Shown: one piece after another, positions 54,840-64,000 of the stretch
How the letters are laid out: each line of letters starts with the position of its first letter
How positions within the stretch are numbered: the stretch's first letter is position 1
Source of the DNA: Arachis hypogaea
Taxonomy: Eukaryota; Streptophyta; Magnoliopsida; Fabales; Fabaceae
Reading direction: 5' to 3'
Assembly: GCF_003086295.3 (NCBI RefSeq)
Contig: NC_092052.1
Span: forward strand, 14,724,346 to 14,788,345
Length of the DNA: 64,000 bases
Notes under the pieces: model-generated
Database searches by the model: none
What the model was told of the DNA's origin: nothing
The model's input: the letters and a program-made list of their open reading frames with translations, nothing else
Position numbers and translations under genes: made by a program

Positions 54840-56331
54840 TTAGAGGTTGAATCCTGGTGTAGGCATGAACTTGAATATTCTAGCAGCAGTTCCAAAGCTT
54901 GTAGTAGCAATCGTTTCCAAATAGACTCTTGGTATCTGATTCGGATGGAGTGACCTAAATGCTGGTGTAGATGGGGCTGTAGGTGGAGGAGTTAGAGTAG
55001 GTGGAAGTGAAGGTCTTAGAGCTAGAACAAGTGTTGCAGAAGGTGTTGGGGTAGTGACTGGAGCTACATGAGGTCTCAAAATTTATTGTTTAGGTCTTGG
55101 AGGCCTAAAACTCGTTGTTGCTATAACTTGGTTGGATGAGTTAGTAATGTACTCCTGACACAACACGAAGTAACAAGACAAGTAAGTACATAAATGGCAT
55201 ATAAATCATCGAATCTAATCCAATTTAAAATGGTACTTGTGGTTGTAGTTGAGGGGCTAATAGGATTATTTGTACTTCCTCCTGTGACCTTGGTGCAGTG
55301 GTGGATCTACTTCCATTACCCTTTTTTTACCCTTATTCTTTGGTGGGGGTTTAGGCCTTAGTAATCACTTGCATGTTTTTGCATTGTGGCCAGCTTCACC
55401 ACATTTTTGACAGGTAACCTTGAATGTTCTTTGTCCCTTTGTTCCTTCACGCGCGTTCTTAATAGGGTCCGCTTTCTTTTTTTCTTCATGGGGTGGCCTG
55501 TAGGCCTCCTAATGGTGGGTGGCTATGGAGATAGTAGTCTAGTCTTCATCCAGTATTCTTCTGAATTGATAGGTTTGATGACATACTCATAGGTTCCTCT
55601 AAATACATCCATCTTTAGACAAGGGTGCACATATGGTTCTGGCTTGTCACACCTCTTTTAAATAGTTGCCAATGCATGAACATATGAAATTCCTACAAAT
55701 AATTAAGTATCATTGATCAGACAGTGCATCAGAATGCATATCTTAAATACATATAAGTCAAATACAACATGTTATTACTACCTGTTAGTTGCCACATATT
55801 GCAAGTACAAGTTTTCCTTCCAAGAAGCACACCAACCTTCTTTGAATGTGTCTGCACCTCGAACATATTATGATCGTTGTCACCAGTCCATTGAGCTATC
55901 CAGAACTTAGTATCCTTCATAAGGTCCTCCAATTTCCTTTGCTGAATTGGTGCCAGTACTCTAGTGTAGGAGCTTAAAACCATCTTGTTTTTTTCCATTC
56001 TCTTCATCAAGTAGCAACGAAGTTCCTCCAACATGGTGCTTTCTCCTGTAGTGGTTAATTTTGGCATTTCAGACCTCACTCATGTTGTTGGTCACATTGT
56101 CAAGTTTGGGCAAATGGATAAAATGGGATTTGCTTTGGCAAGAGGGTTGAAACTTTGCAAGATATGCCCATGCTTCTTCGTTCATCCTCTTCATCCTCTG
56201 CATATGATGTTGGAACTTTGTATCTGTACTACTCTTTGCACATGCCTACACTATATTTTTCAGCTGTTTGTCCTTGAACCTCTCAATAAAGTTCTTTCAA
56301 ATGTGCCTTACAAAATTCCGGTAGTGTGCAT
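54840..56331 (-). pseudogene. MULE transposase (mudrA type), C-terminal part
   Basis: Minus-strand pieces in order: MKRMNEEAWAYLAKFQPS with SHFIHLPKLDNVTNNMSE (after the transposase core) at about 56060-56260; LEELRCYLMKRMEKNK, then the SWIM zinc-finger region FEVQTHSKKVGVLLGRKTCT/CNMWQLTG at 55760-56040; a domain with YVHPCLKMDVFRGTYEYVIKP near 55560-55660; an intact CCHC knuckle CQKCGEAGHNAKTC near 55375-55415; and a Pro/Thr-rich tail ending at 54840. Stops and shifts are frequent. The family cuts and pastes Mutator-like elements. The 5' portion lies beyond solo LTR F. Confidence 0.75.
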
Positions 56332-57754
56332 TGTAAACCCCGCAAAATTGATAAATAATTAGTTAATAAATTAAATATTATTTAAAAAAAATTAAGAAAA
56401 TTAAATTTTTATAATATAGAGAAGTAAAAATATTAAAAATACAAAATTTGACACCAATTTTAAAGATTTTGGTCCAAAACTGCGCCAACGGGCCAAACCG
56501 ATTGGACCAGACCTAAACCGAGCCCAAGGCGAACAATATAAATATAAGAACTCAACATTTTCTCGCCCAAACCATAAGTGTTTCACTTTGGAAACATTGT
56601 AGGAGAGGGGAACCATAAGAACCCTAACCCTTGGCTCACCTCCAACCTCCATATCTCTCAATTCAGATCTCCGATCGCCGCATCGTTTGTGCCATGCGAC
56701 CACCACGTCGAGCTCTACAAAACCATCCGAACAAAGTGGTAATAAATTTTCAATTCCTCACCCAGCCTCTTTCTCCCTAATTTCAAAAATCTTTGGGGGT
56801 TTGGTATTGAGAATTTGTGTTTTGGTGATGTTAGGTGTGAATTAGCTTTGGAAATTCATTGAGCTTTGCCCCAATCATCTGCAGGAATGATAAGAAACCT
56901 TGAATCCTTGTGCCCTATTGAAATTAGTGAACCCTATGTTGATTTTAGTGATATTGTGTGGAATTATATTGAACTATGTGTTTTGGAGACAAATTGACGA
57001 TATTGGGAGCTTGAATTTGAATCTTGGTGGTTGGAAATTTTCGTTTAGAGAGGAATTGGAGCTTTGGAGCTTGAGGAACGATAGATATTTAAGGTGTTTT
57101 GGGCTTAAGGAGGAATCGGCCAAAGTATGAGTTTGGTTTCTCGTAGATAATGTGTAATGTAACCTGAAAACATAGGTTAGTTGACCATAGGATAGGTTGA
57201 ATTATGTAAGCTTGTTAAGGTTTAGTAATTTTGGTGAAAACATTGAGTTTATTATGAGAATGTGTTGATTATTGATGTTGATAAGGATTGATGATGATTA
57301 TTGATGATTATTATGATTGATGATGATAATAAGTTGTGATGATGACAGATTGAATAATAATGAATTGTGTGGTTTTGATTTTGGATAAACTAGAATGAGA
57401 GTGGTAAAATTGAGTATGAGAATGTTGTGGAAAGGATATGGAATTGCATTGAGTACCTTTAGTGCTATCTTGGGTGTAATAACATGGGTTTCGAATTGAG
57501 AGCTTTGGAAATTTAAAGGTTTGGTACTTTTGGTAAAAACTTAATTTTTGACCAACTTTGGCGGGCTATAACTTGGCTTCCGAACCTTTAAATTTTGTCA
57601 AAATTTTTTCAAATAAAATTTGGGTTTGTGAAGTCAATGACATTCAAAGAATGGATTAAAAATGATTTTTAACGAAAAAGTTATGCGCATTTGAAGTTTG
57701 GTGTCAAAATATATTTTCTGCAAACATAACAGCTTTTTGAAATTTCTAATGCAG

Positions 57755-57930
57755 ATGCGTACACAAACATGCACGCAACGCAGACGTTGGGCTCTGCCTA
57801 GACATCCCGCATACGCAGATATGGCATAGGTACGTGGAATTGGCCTAAGGACAGGCTCGCGTACGCAAACAAGGGGATGCGTACACGAGATAGTCCAATT
57901 TACACTTCCACATACATAGCCTGCGTACGC
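57755..57930. repeat. GCGTACGC-type palindromic words in LTR F
   Basis: TGCGTACACA, CGCGTACGCA, TGCGTACACG and TGCGTACGCAGA and decayed forms within 175 bp, in the position equivalent to the cluster in LTR E. Confidence 0.65.
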
Positions 57931-59078
57931 AGAACTCCTGTTTTCTGAAAAGTGTGTTTTTTAGTTTTAAACAAATTTTCTAACTTTTCAAACTCCTTTA
58001 ATACATGTGTAGGGTCCGTTAGCGAGTCTTTAAGCCTTAGAACAAGCGTGAACATGTTGAATGAGTTAGATAGAAAATGGATGAAGAGATTGAGAAGTGA
58101 ATATTCGAATTGTTAAAGCAACAAAGTGATGAATGATACATGATATGTAATTAATGATGATTATGATATTGATAATAATGAATTAAAAGTTTATTTGGCT
58201 TATATAATTGAGATAAATTGTTGACCCTCATCTGTCGTAAAATGTGACCGAGTACTTTAACTTCCCGGGTTATCCCATGGGCATGCATATATATAAATTT
58301 GAGCTTGGGGATTGTCTCCCACATGGATGAGCTTGGAAATTTTTCATGGATAATATTGAACTTGGGATGCGTGCACAGGGGGCCTATCCAATGATTAGCT
58401 ACCAAGACATGTCGGGTTGGCTGTATAACCGACAGTTGAGCTCAACAGCTGTAGGACAGACATAGATCATATGTATTTGAATATTTTTCTTGAGTGTGCA
58501 TTTGTTTTGGTTTCCCTAACTGCTTAGCCATGTCTATCTGCTACTTGTTTACTTGCTATATCTGAATACTACTTGTGTTTTTTTTGTCTGGCTTGCCTGT
58601 GGATGTTCTCTGAGAGATTCTCTTTTGGCAAAAGAGTGTTAGAGGGTTGTTCCACCGGTGTCTGAAAGGTTTGAAGGATACAAGGGTGAAGAATTAGATT
58701 GTGGTTAGAATCCCTTAGTTAGAAAGCTAAGCTTTCTGGTTTAAAATTAATTTAAGCTAAATTTTAAGTGTCGAAGTTTTAGGAATGCCTCTGACTTTCC
58801 CGAGACCTTATATATTACCTATGTTGGCACCTTTACCATGCTGAGAATCCTCGATTCTCATTCCATACATATATTATTGTTTTTCAGATGCAGGTCGAGA
58901 GGTACCTCGTTGAGCAACTGGAAATTTCCTATGCAAGCGAAGTTTTATTTTGGGATGCTGTATTTTGTACTTATGCTATATATATATATTCTCCTTTGTA
59001 TATATTTTATATTTTGCCCTCTTAGAGGTTGCTTTTGGAGAAACATGTGTTTTATTTCTATTTTGAGATAACTTTGGG

Positions 59079-59083
<5 letters not shown>

Positions 59084-59109
<26 letters not shown>

Positions 59110-59118
59110 TGTATGTAT
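59084..59118 (+). repeat. (TATG)n microsatellite
   Basis: About eight to nine units of TATG inside LTR F; absent from the equivalent part of LTR E. Confidence 0.95.
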
Positions 59119-59437
59119 ACTCCGGTCAGCCTTAACTTCACAAATTGAGTCTGGAGCTTGATATTTTGTATCTTTTGGTACTCTGATCCCTATATATCTA
59201 TGTTATCTTTCCATACACACTAATTTATTCTTTTTATGCGTATCCTACGTGTGTGATGCGATTTTCTATTTACGCTTTTGCTTAACTTCTTCTTCAAGGT
59301 TCCTAGTTATAATTTCTTATATATATATATATGTATATGTATATGTATATGTCTTTTCTTTTGAAGGTCGTAATATCTCGCCACCTCTAGTTTACGACTT
59401 AAGCGTAAGACTTTGTGAGGTAGGACGTTACATGCAT

Positions 59438-60465
59438 TCGGCATCACCTCATGCAAAGCAGGCAACAAATCCTGCAGAATACATCCAAATAAAGAAGCTT
59501 AAGTTGTGTATTAGAACTCTGAAGAAACCAATTAACAAACACATACATCTTAAACAAAACTGTTCATCAGGCATATAGGTCCGTAAGAAAACCATTTATC
59601 AAGCACATATATCCCTAAAAAAATCATTCATCAAACAGATTGGTCCTTAATAATTTCAGTTGGCAGTCTTACAGACCCTTCCATCCCCTCGAAACCAGAT
59701 TATATCATCACCTTATTCGAACACTATTTCATATTAACTTGACAATAATTCAATTCAAATACAGTGACATCAATTCAAATATAATGACAACAAGTAAACA
59801 TAAACAACGCAACTCAAGATCACAACAATTTAATTCAAATACAAGTTTAATTTGGGAAGGTAGGCATACCAATTACACCAATTTACAGTCACTTTAGTTT
59901 GTATGCCAATCAATATAAGTTTAGATGCCAAAATACAAACTTTCATTAGATCAATGGTATGACATGGTAACAAGTTGAAAGTGAAAGAGCACATTGCAAC
60001 ACTTTCAATCAAGTAATTGTGGTTAAATTTTCAGCAGCTATGATTCATGCTAGAAGCCGCCCGAATAGTTAATTAGCTAATGCTGTATATTAATCCATTT
60101 ATATGAAGACTTAGACTTTTCACTACATCTAGAAATCAATAAGTAGAAGAAGAATAGTTGGAACATAATTAAGGGGAATCAATTGTGGTTAGTAAAGTGA
60201 TAAAATTCAATCCTTATTTTGACACTTCAGTTCAAATTTGAGTCAGTCAATACTAACAATGCCTCTACTTATATGACAACATATTTTTCCAATATATAAA
60301 CAGTGCAACTGTCATAACAGCAACTCAAAATTATCAATCAGGCCAATTCAAGTATAATTATAGCAAGTTAAATAATGCAACTGTCATCACAGCAACTCAT
60401 GCATAGTCACAACAACATAAACATAAATAATGCAACTGTCATTTACCTTCTGCTGATCAAAGATA
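59438..60465 (-). other. Non-coding part of the MULE between transposase pieces
   Basis: AT-rich, with several 'acaa(c)tcaattcaaatacaa'-like and 'gcaactgtcatcacagcaactca'-like repeats (59750-59850, 60300-60440). No coding frame. Likely intron or filler sequence of the decayed transposase gene. Confidence 0.4.
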
Positions 60466-61435
60466 AAATTCTATTCTTCCACTAAGAAATTACCGATGTC
60501 CTCTTGGAGAAGTTGTAGAAACCACTTCCAACTTTGTTTTGTTTCACTGTCAACTACTGCATAGGCAATCACATAGAAGCAATTGTTTGCATCCTGAGCT
60601 ATAGCAAACAACAGCTTCCCCCATGTTCTTTAATGCATGCTTGAATTGCTCAAGTGTGGCAAATTTCATGTTCAATTGGAGTTGAACATCACTAAATTCT
60701 TCTTCCTCATTGAATCGGGGCCAGTCAAAACCATCTCATTCATTGTCTGATGATTGAAGTGAACCCCTCTGACTCAAACCCTAGACCATCAGACTCGTCA
60801 CTAAAGATGTCGCCCTCTTCCTCTGATATACTGTATCCAGCACAAAAATTTGACCTACCAGTAGTAGGAGTAGGCCCATCAGTAGTATTAGGCCTAGATT
60901 TGCCATTAGACCCAGTAGTGTGTATAGGCCCAAATTTCTTCCTTACATTGTCCTTCTTTCTAATATCTTTCTTCTTACCCTTCTTATCTCTTTTTCCACC
61001 TTTGTTTTTTGCTTTCTTCATGAGTCCATCTTCATAGCTATCATTGGTGTCATCCTCGAAGACTGGAGGTGGGGGTTTATACGCCTCATCTTCAGCACTT
61101 TCATAGCTATCATAGCTATGATTATCAGAAATTAGTTTATCAGAAAAGATCTCAGCCTCGTTGTCATCATCATTGTCTTCCTGTTTCATGTTATCTCTAA
61201 CAATGCCTCCCTGACCCAAATTCATATCATCTTCTTCCTTAAAATCAACATCTTCCATAATTGGATGATCAAGGAACAGACACAATTCATCCGTCTCTCT
61301 GTCCTCCCTCTTCTTGTCACACATATCTCTAAATTTCTTGTCTCCGTATATAGGATATACGCCTGCTTCATAACTACGAGCTGTTGGATCATACCAATAA
61401 TTAAATAGTCTATAATATTTATATCAAGGTTTTGA
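60466..61435 (-). pseudogene. MULE transposase (mudrA type), N-terminal part
   Basis: The ATG frame at 60740-61324 (194 codons) is an acidic and basic linker typical of the region before the MULE core (MEDVDFKEEDDMNLGQGG, SYDSYESAEDEAYKPPPPVF, a Lys-rich KKAKNKGGKRDKKGKKK stretch). The frame is open further upstream to about 61435 (YDPTARSYEAGVYPIYGDKKF), so the real start may be lost. Downstream, after a frame change, come FNEEEEFSDVQLQLNMKFAT, LEQFKHALKNMGEA, then ANNCFYVIAYAVVDSETKQS and WKWFLQLLQEDIG, the recognisable MULE core (AVV.E...SW.WFL..L..D). Part of the core between them is deleted. Confidence 0.7.
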
Positions 61436-61912
61436 GAACCAAATCAGTTAAGGTACTAGCTTAAACGTTTAATGGTTAACTGTGGTTCGACCATAGTCGA
61501 ACCGATTTAAATAAATAAATAATAAAATTATTTAGTTATTAATATAATATTTAATATCTAAAAGTTAATAATTTAATTGAAATAAATGTCAAGATTTTAT
61601 GTTCCTAATATATCTACTCTACAACAATTAAATTCTCCATTCAATATAATTACCATTTTATACAATTTTCAATTACCAATTAATATCTTTTAACCTAAAA
61701 AAAATCTTATCCTTGTCTTTTTAGTCACTCTCTCTCTCTCTCTTCTCGTCACTCATTTTCTTGAGTAAATAGCAATTTCTGACCATTAAAGATTTGGACG
61801 CCGACAAAACTAACCATGAAAAATTGAAACTAATGTTATATCCATATAAGATAAAATTTGTTTGACAAAAATAACTAATTGTTAATTTTTTGTTGATAAT
61901 TATGTAAATACC
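61436..61912. other. AT-rich spacer with decayed repeats
   Basis: Contains 'gttttgagaaccaaatcagttaaggtac ... ggttcgaccatagtcgaaccg' at 61430-61505, like a hAT-type MITE end, a (CT)n run at 61728-61745, and a segment at 61800-61905 shared with 45105-45215. No gene. Confidence 0.4.
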
Positions 61913-63568
61913 TGATGAGCGGATAATTTATACGCTTTTTGGCATTGTTTTTATATAGTTTTTAGTATGATTTAGTTAGTTTTTAGTATATTTTTATTAG
62001 TTTTTAAATAAAATTCACATTTCTGGACTTTACTATGAGTTTGTGTGTTTTTTTGTGATTTCAGATAGTTTCTGGCTGAAATTGAGGGACTTAAGCAAAA
62101 ATCAGATTCAGAGGCTGAAGAAGGACTTTATATGCTGTTGGATTCTGACCTCCTTGCACTCAAAGTGGATTTTCTGGAGCTACAGGAGTCCAAATGGCGG
62201 GCTCTCAATTGCGTTGGAAAGTAGACATCCAGGGATTTCCAGCAATATATAATAGTCCATACTTTGCTCAAGTTTAGAAGATTCAAACTGGCGTTCAACG
62301 CCAGCTCTCTGCCCTATTCTGGCGTTAAACGCCAGAAACAGGTTGCAAAGCAGAGTTAAACGCCAAAAACAAGCTACAAACTGGCGCTTAACTCCAAGGA
62401 AGACCTCTACACGTGAAAGCTTCAATGCTCAGCCCAAGCACACACCAAGTGGGCTCGAAAGTGGATTTCTGCATCATTTACTTATTTCTGTAATCCTAGT
62501 AACTAGTTTAGTATAAATAGAACTTTTTACTATTGTGTTAGGAATCTCTGGAACACATTATGTAACTTTTACGTTCTGAGACCTCCATGGGAGGCTGGCC
62601 ACTCGGCCATGTCTACCCTATTTTCACTTATGTATTTTTCAACGGTAGAGTTTCTACACACCATAGAGGTGTGGAGCTCTGCTGTTCCTCATGAATTAAT
62701 ACAAAGTATTATTGTTTTTCTATTCAACTCAAGCCTATTTCTTCTCTAAGATATTCATTCGCACACAAGAACATGATGAATGTGATGATTATGTGACGCT
62801 AATCACCATTCTCACTTATGAACGCGTGCCTGACAAACACTTCCGTTCTACATGAAAGCAAGCTTGAATGCATATCTCTTAGCCTCCTGATTTACGATCA
62901 GAGTCTTTGTGGTATAGGCTAGAATTATTGGCGGCCATTCTTGAGATCCGGAAAGTCTAAACCTTGTCTGTGGTATTCCGAGTAGGATCTGGGAAGGGAT
63001 GGCTGTGACAAGCTTCAAACTCGCGAGTGCTGAGCGTAGTGACAGACACAAAAGGATTACTGAATCCTATTCCAGTATGATCGAGAACCGACAGATGATT
63101 AGCCGTGCGGTGACAGCACATTTTGGACCATTTTCACTGAGAGGACGGGATGTAGCCATTGACAATGGTGATGCCCAACATACAGCTTGCCATGGAAAGG
63201 AGTATGAAGGATTGGATGAAAGCAGTAGGAAAGCGGAGATTCAGAAGGAACTAAGCATCTCCATACGCTTATCTGAAATTCTCACCAATGAATTACATAA
63301 GTATCTCTATCCTATTTTACGTCTTATTTATCTTTTAATTATTAAAACTCTATAACCATTTGAATCCGCCTGACTGAGATTTACAAGGTGACCATAGCTT
63401 GCTTCAATCCGACAATCTCCGTGGGATCGACCCTTACTCACGTAAGGTTTATTACTTGGACGACCCAGTGCACTTGCTGGTTAGTTGTGTGAAGTTGTGA
63501 AGAAGAGTGATATTACAATTGTGCGTACCAAGTTGTTGGCGAAATTGAGATCACAATTTCGTGCACCA
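61913..63568 (+). repeat. 5' LTR of LTR retrotransposon G
   Basis: Starts TGATGAGCGGATAATTTATA and ends GTGCACCA, directly followed by a primer site. I recognise this start and the CTGGCGTTNAACGCCAG words from abundant Arachis gypsy-type elements (memory, not a search). A TATA-like TATAAATAG at 62512-62520 may be its promoter. The ~118-codon frame at 62999-63355 is in the LTR and not taken as a gene. The element continues past the window, so its 3' LTR and target duplication cannot be checked. Confidence 0.85.
62288..62397. repeat. Four copies of a 17-bp palindrome in LTR G
   Basis: CTGGCGTTCAACGCCAG at 62288-62304 and CTGGCGTTAAACGCCAG at 62319-62335 are perfect around a central base; decayed copies lie near 62352-62367 and 62381-62397. 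Confidence 0.9.
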
Positions 63569-63572
63569 AGTT

Positions 63573-63592
63573 TTGGACACCGTTGTCGGGGA
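63573..63592 (+). promoter_or_regulatory. Primer-binding site of element G (mutated)
   Basis: TTGGACACCGTTGTCGGGGA, the same site as in element D (TTGGCGCCGTTGTCGGGGA) with two changes. Confidence 0.8.
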
Positions 63593-64000
63593 TTGTTCGA
63601 GTTTGGACAACTGACGGTTCATCTTGTTGCTCAGATTAGGTAATTTTATTTTAATTTTAAGTTTTTGCTTTTATTCTTTTTATTTTCGAAAAAATTTTTC
63701 AAAAAAAAAATTTAATAAATTATTCTATGGCTTCAAAATCTTTAAGAATGAATTCTAGAGTTTCAAGATAACATGTTGAAGCCTGGCTGGCTGTAAAGCC
63801 ATGTCTAATTTCTTTTGGACTGAGGCTTCCTCCTCACACGCTTGAACTATGTATGTTGAAGCTTGGCTGGCCATTGGCCATGTCTAGTGTCTTGGACCGG
63901 AGCTTTCACTGAAAGCTCGGCTGGCTAGTAAACCATGTCTAATTCCTGGACTAGAGCTTTAGACTAACATTGAATGATTCCTGAAATTCTCATTAGAAAT
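63593..64000 (+). mobile_element. Start of the internal region of element G, cut by window edge
   Basis: Leader sequence with a three-fold imperfect repeat ('gaagc(c/t)tggctggc...ccatgtcta(a/g)t...ctgga(c/t)') at about 63778, 63858 and 63917. No gag frame begins before the window ends. Confidence 0.7.

Larger units (their letters stand above)
56332..59432. mobile_element. Solo LTR F (3.1 kb) inside the MULE transposase gene
   Basis: Starts TGTAAACCCC, ends GGACGTTACA, with a perfect 5-bp target duplication TGCAT at 56327-56331 and 59433-59437. Related to solo LTR E over its length, but diverged. No internal region or second LTR. Confidence 0.9.

Noticed and set aside
62999..63355. 118-codon plus frame within LTR G
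   Set aside because: Inside an LTR, no recognised domain; the same region in this LTR type is untranslated as far as I know.
1..64000. CRISPR arrays, bacterial operons, rRNA genes
   Set aside because: No spacer-repeat arrays, ribosome-binding sites or rRNA-like blocks; all signals are those of plant nuclear DNA.

Overview
This is a plant nuclear segment, most likely from peanut or a wild relative (Arachis). That assignment is inference: it rests on the LTR at 61913-63568, whose first bases and CTGGCGTTNAACGCCAG words I recognise from Arachis repeats, and on an overall legume look. The window is AT-rich and dominated by nested transposable elements. One conserved, intact host gene is clear: an intronless DELLA (GRAS) gibberellin-signalling repressor at 41350-42960 on the minus strand.

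Layout. 1-5200: a decayed RING-H2 gene remnant, AT-rich spacer, a 22-bp minisatellite and a GAA-rich tract. 5207-12689: an old Ty1/copia element (A, plus strand, TSD TTTAT) with a decayed coding region. Its leader holds a 1.4-kb long-TIR element carrying a wall-associated-kinase (GUB_WAK) exon fragment, followed by a run of five stem-loops sharing one loop motif. 13897-29229: a second copia element (C, minus strand), split by a 6.25-kb non-autonomous LTR element (D, 15883-22131, TSD ATGTT) and by a 3.16-kb solo LTR (E, 24796-27956). 29577-33870: a direct duplication flanking a 1.7-kb long-TIR element (H) rich in G-box sites. 34168-40290: a younger copia element (B, TSD CAAAG) related to C, with an 840-codon open frame covering most of pol. 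41350-42960: the DELLA gene, with its TATA region near 43077 and a hAT-type MITE upstream (44058-44741, 8-bp TSD ATCACACC). 45629-51564: a CACTA-type element (TSD GGC) carrying an Ole e 1-domain exon and three consecutive subtilase exons; it splits a small acidic reading frame whose halves stay in phase. 53560-61435: a decayed MULE with a mudrA-type transposase and a GRF zinc-finger frame, interrupted by a 3.1-kb solo LTR (F, TSD TGCAT). 61913-64000: the 5' LTR and start of an LTR element (G) that runs off the window.

No multi-gene pathway is present. The biology is one developmental regulator inside a nest of transposons, several of which carry host gene pieces or repeated palindromic words. 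The items most worth following up are the leader stem-loop array of element A, the gene-fragment-carrying CACTA and long-TIR elements, and the 24-bp palindrome in the LTRs of D whose core recurs in the CACTA subterminal repeats. Boundaries, TSDs and protein families were read by eye from sequence; no database search was run.
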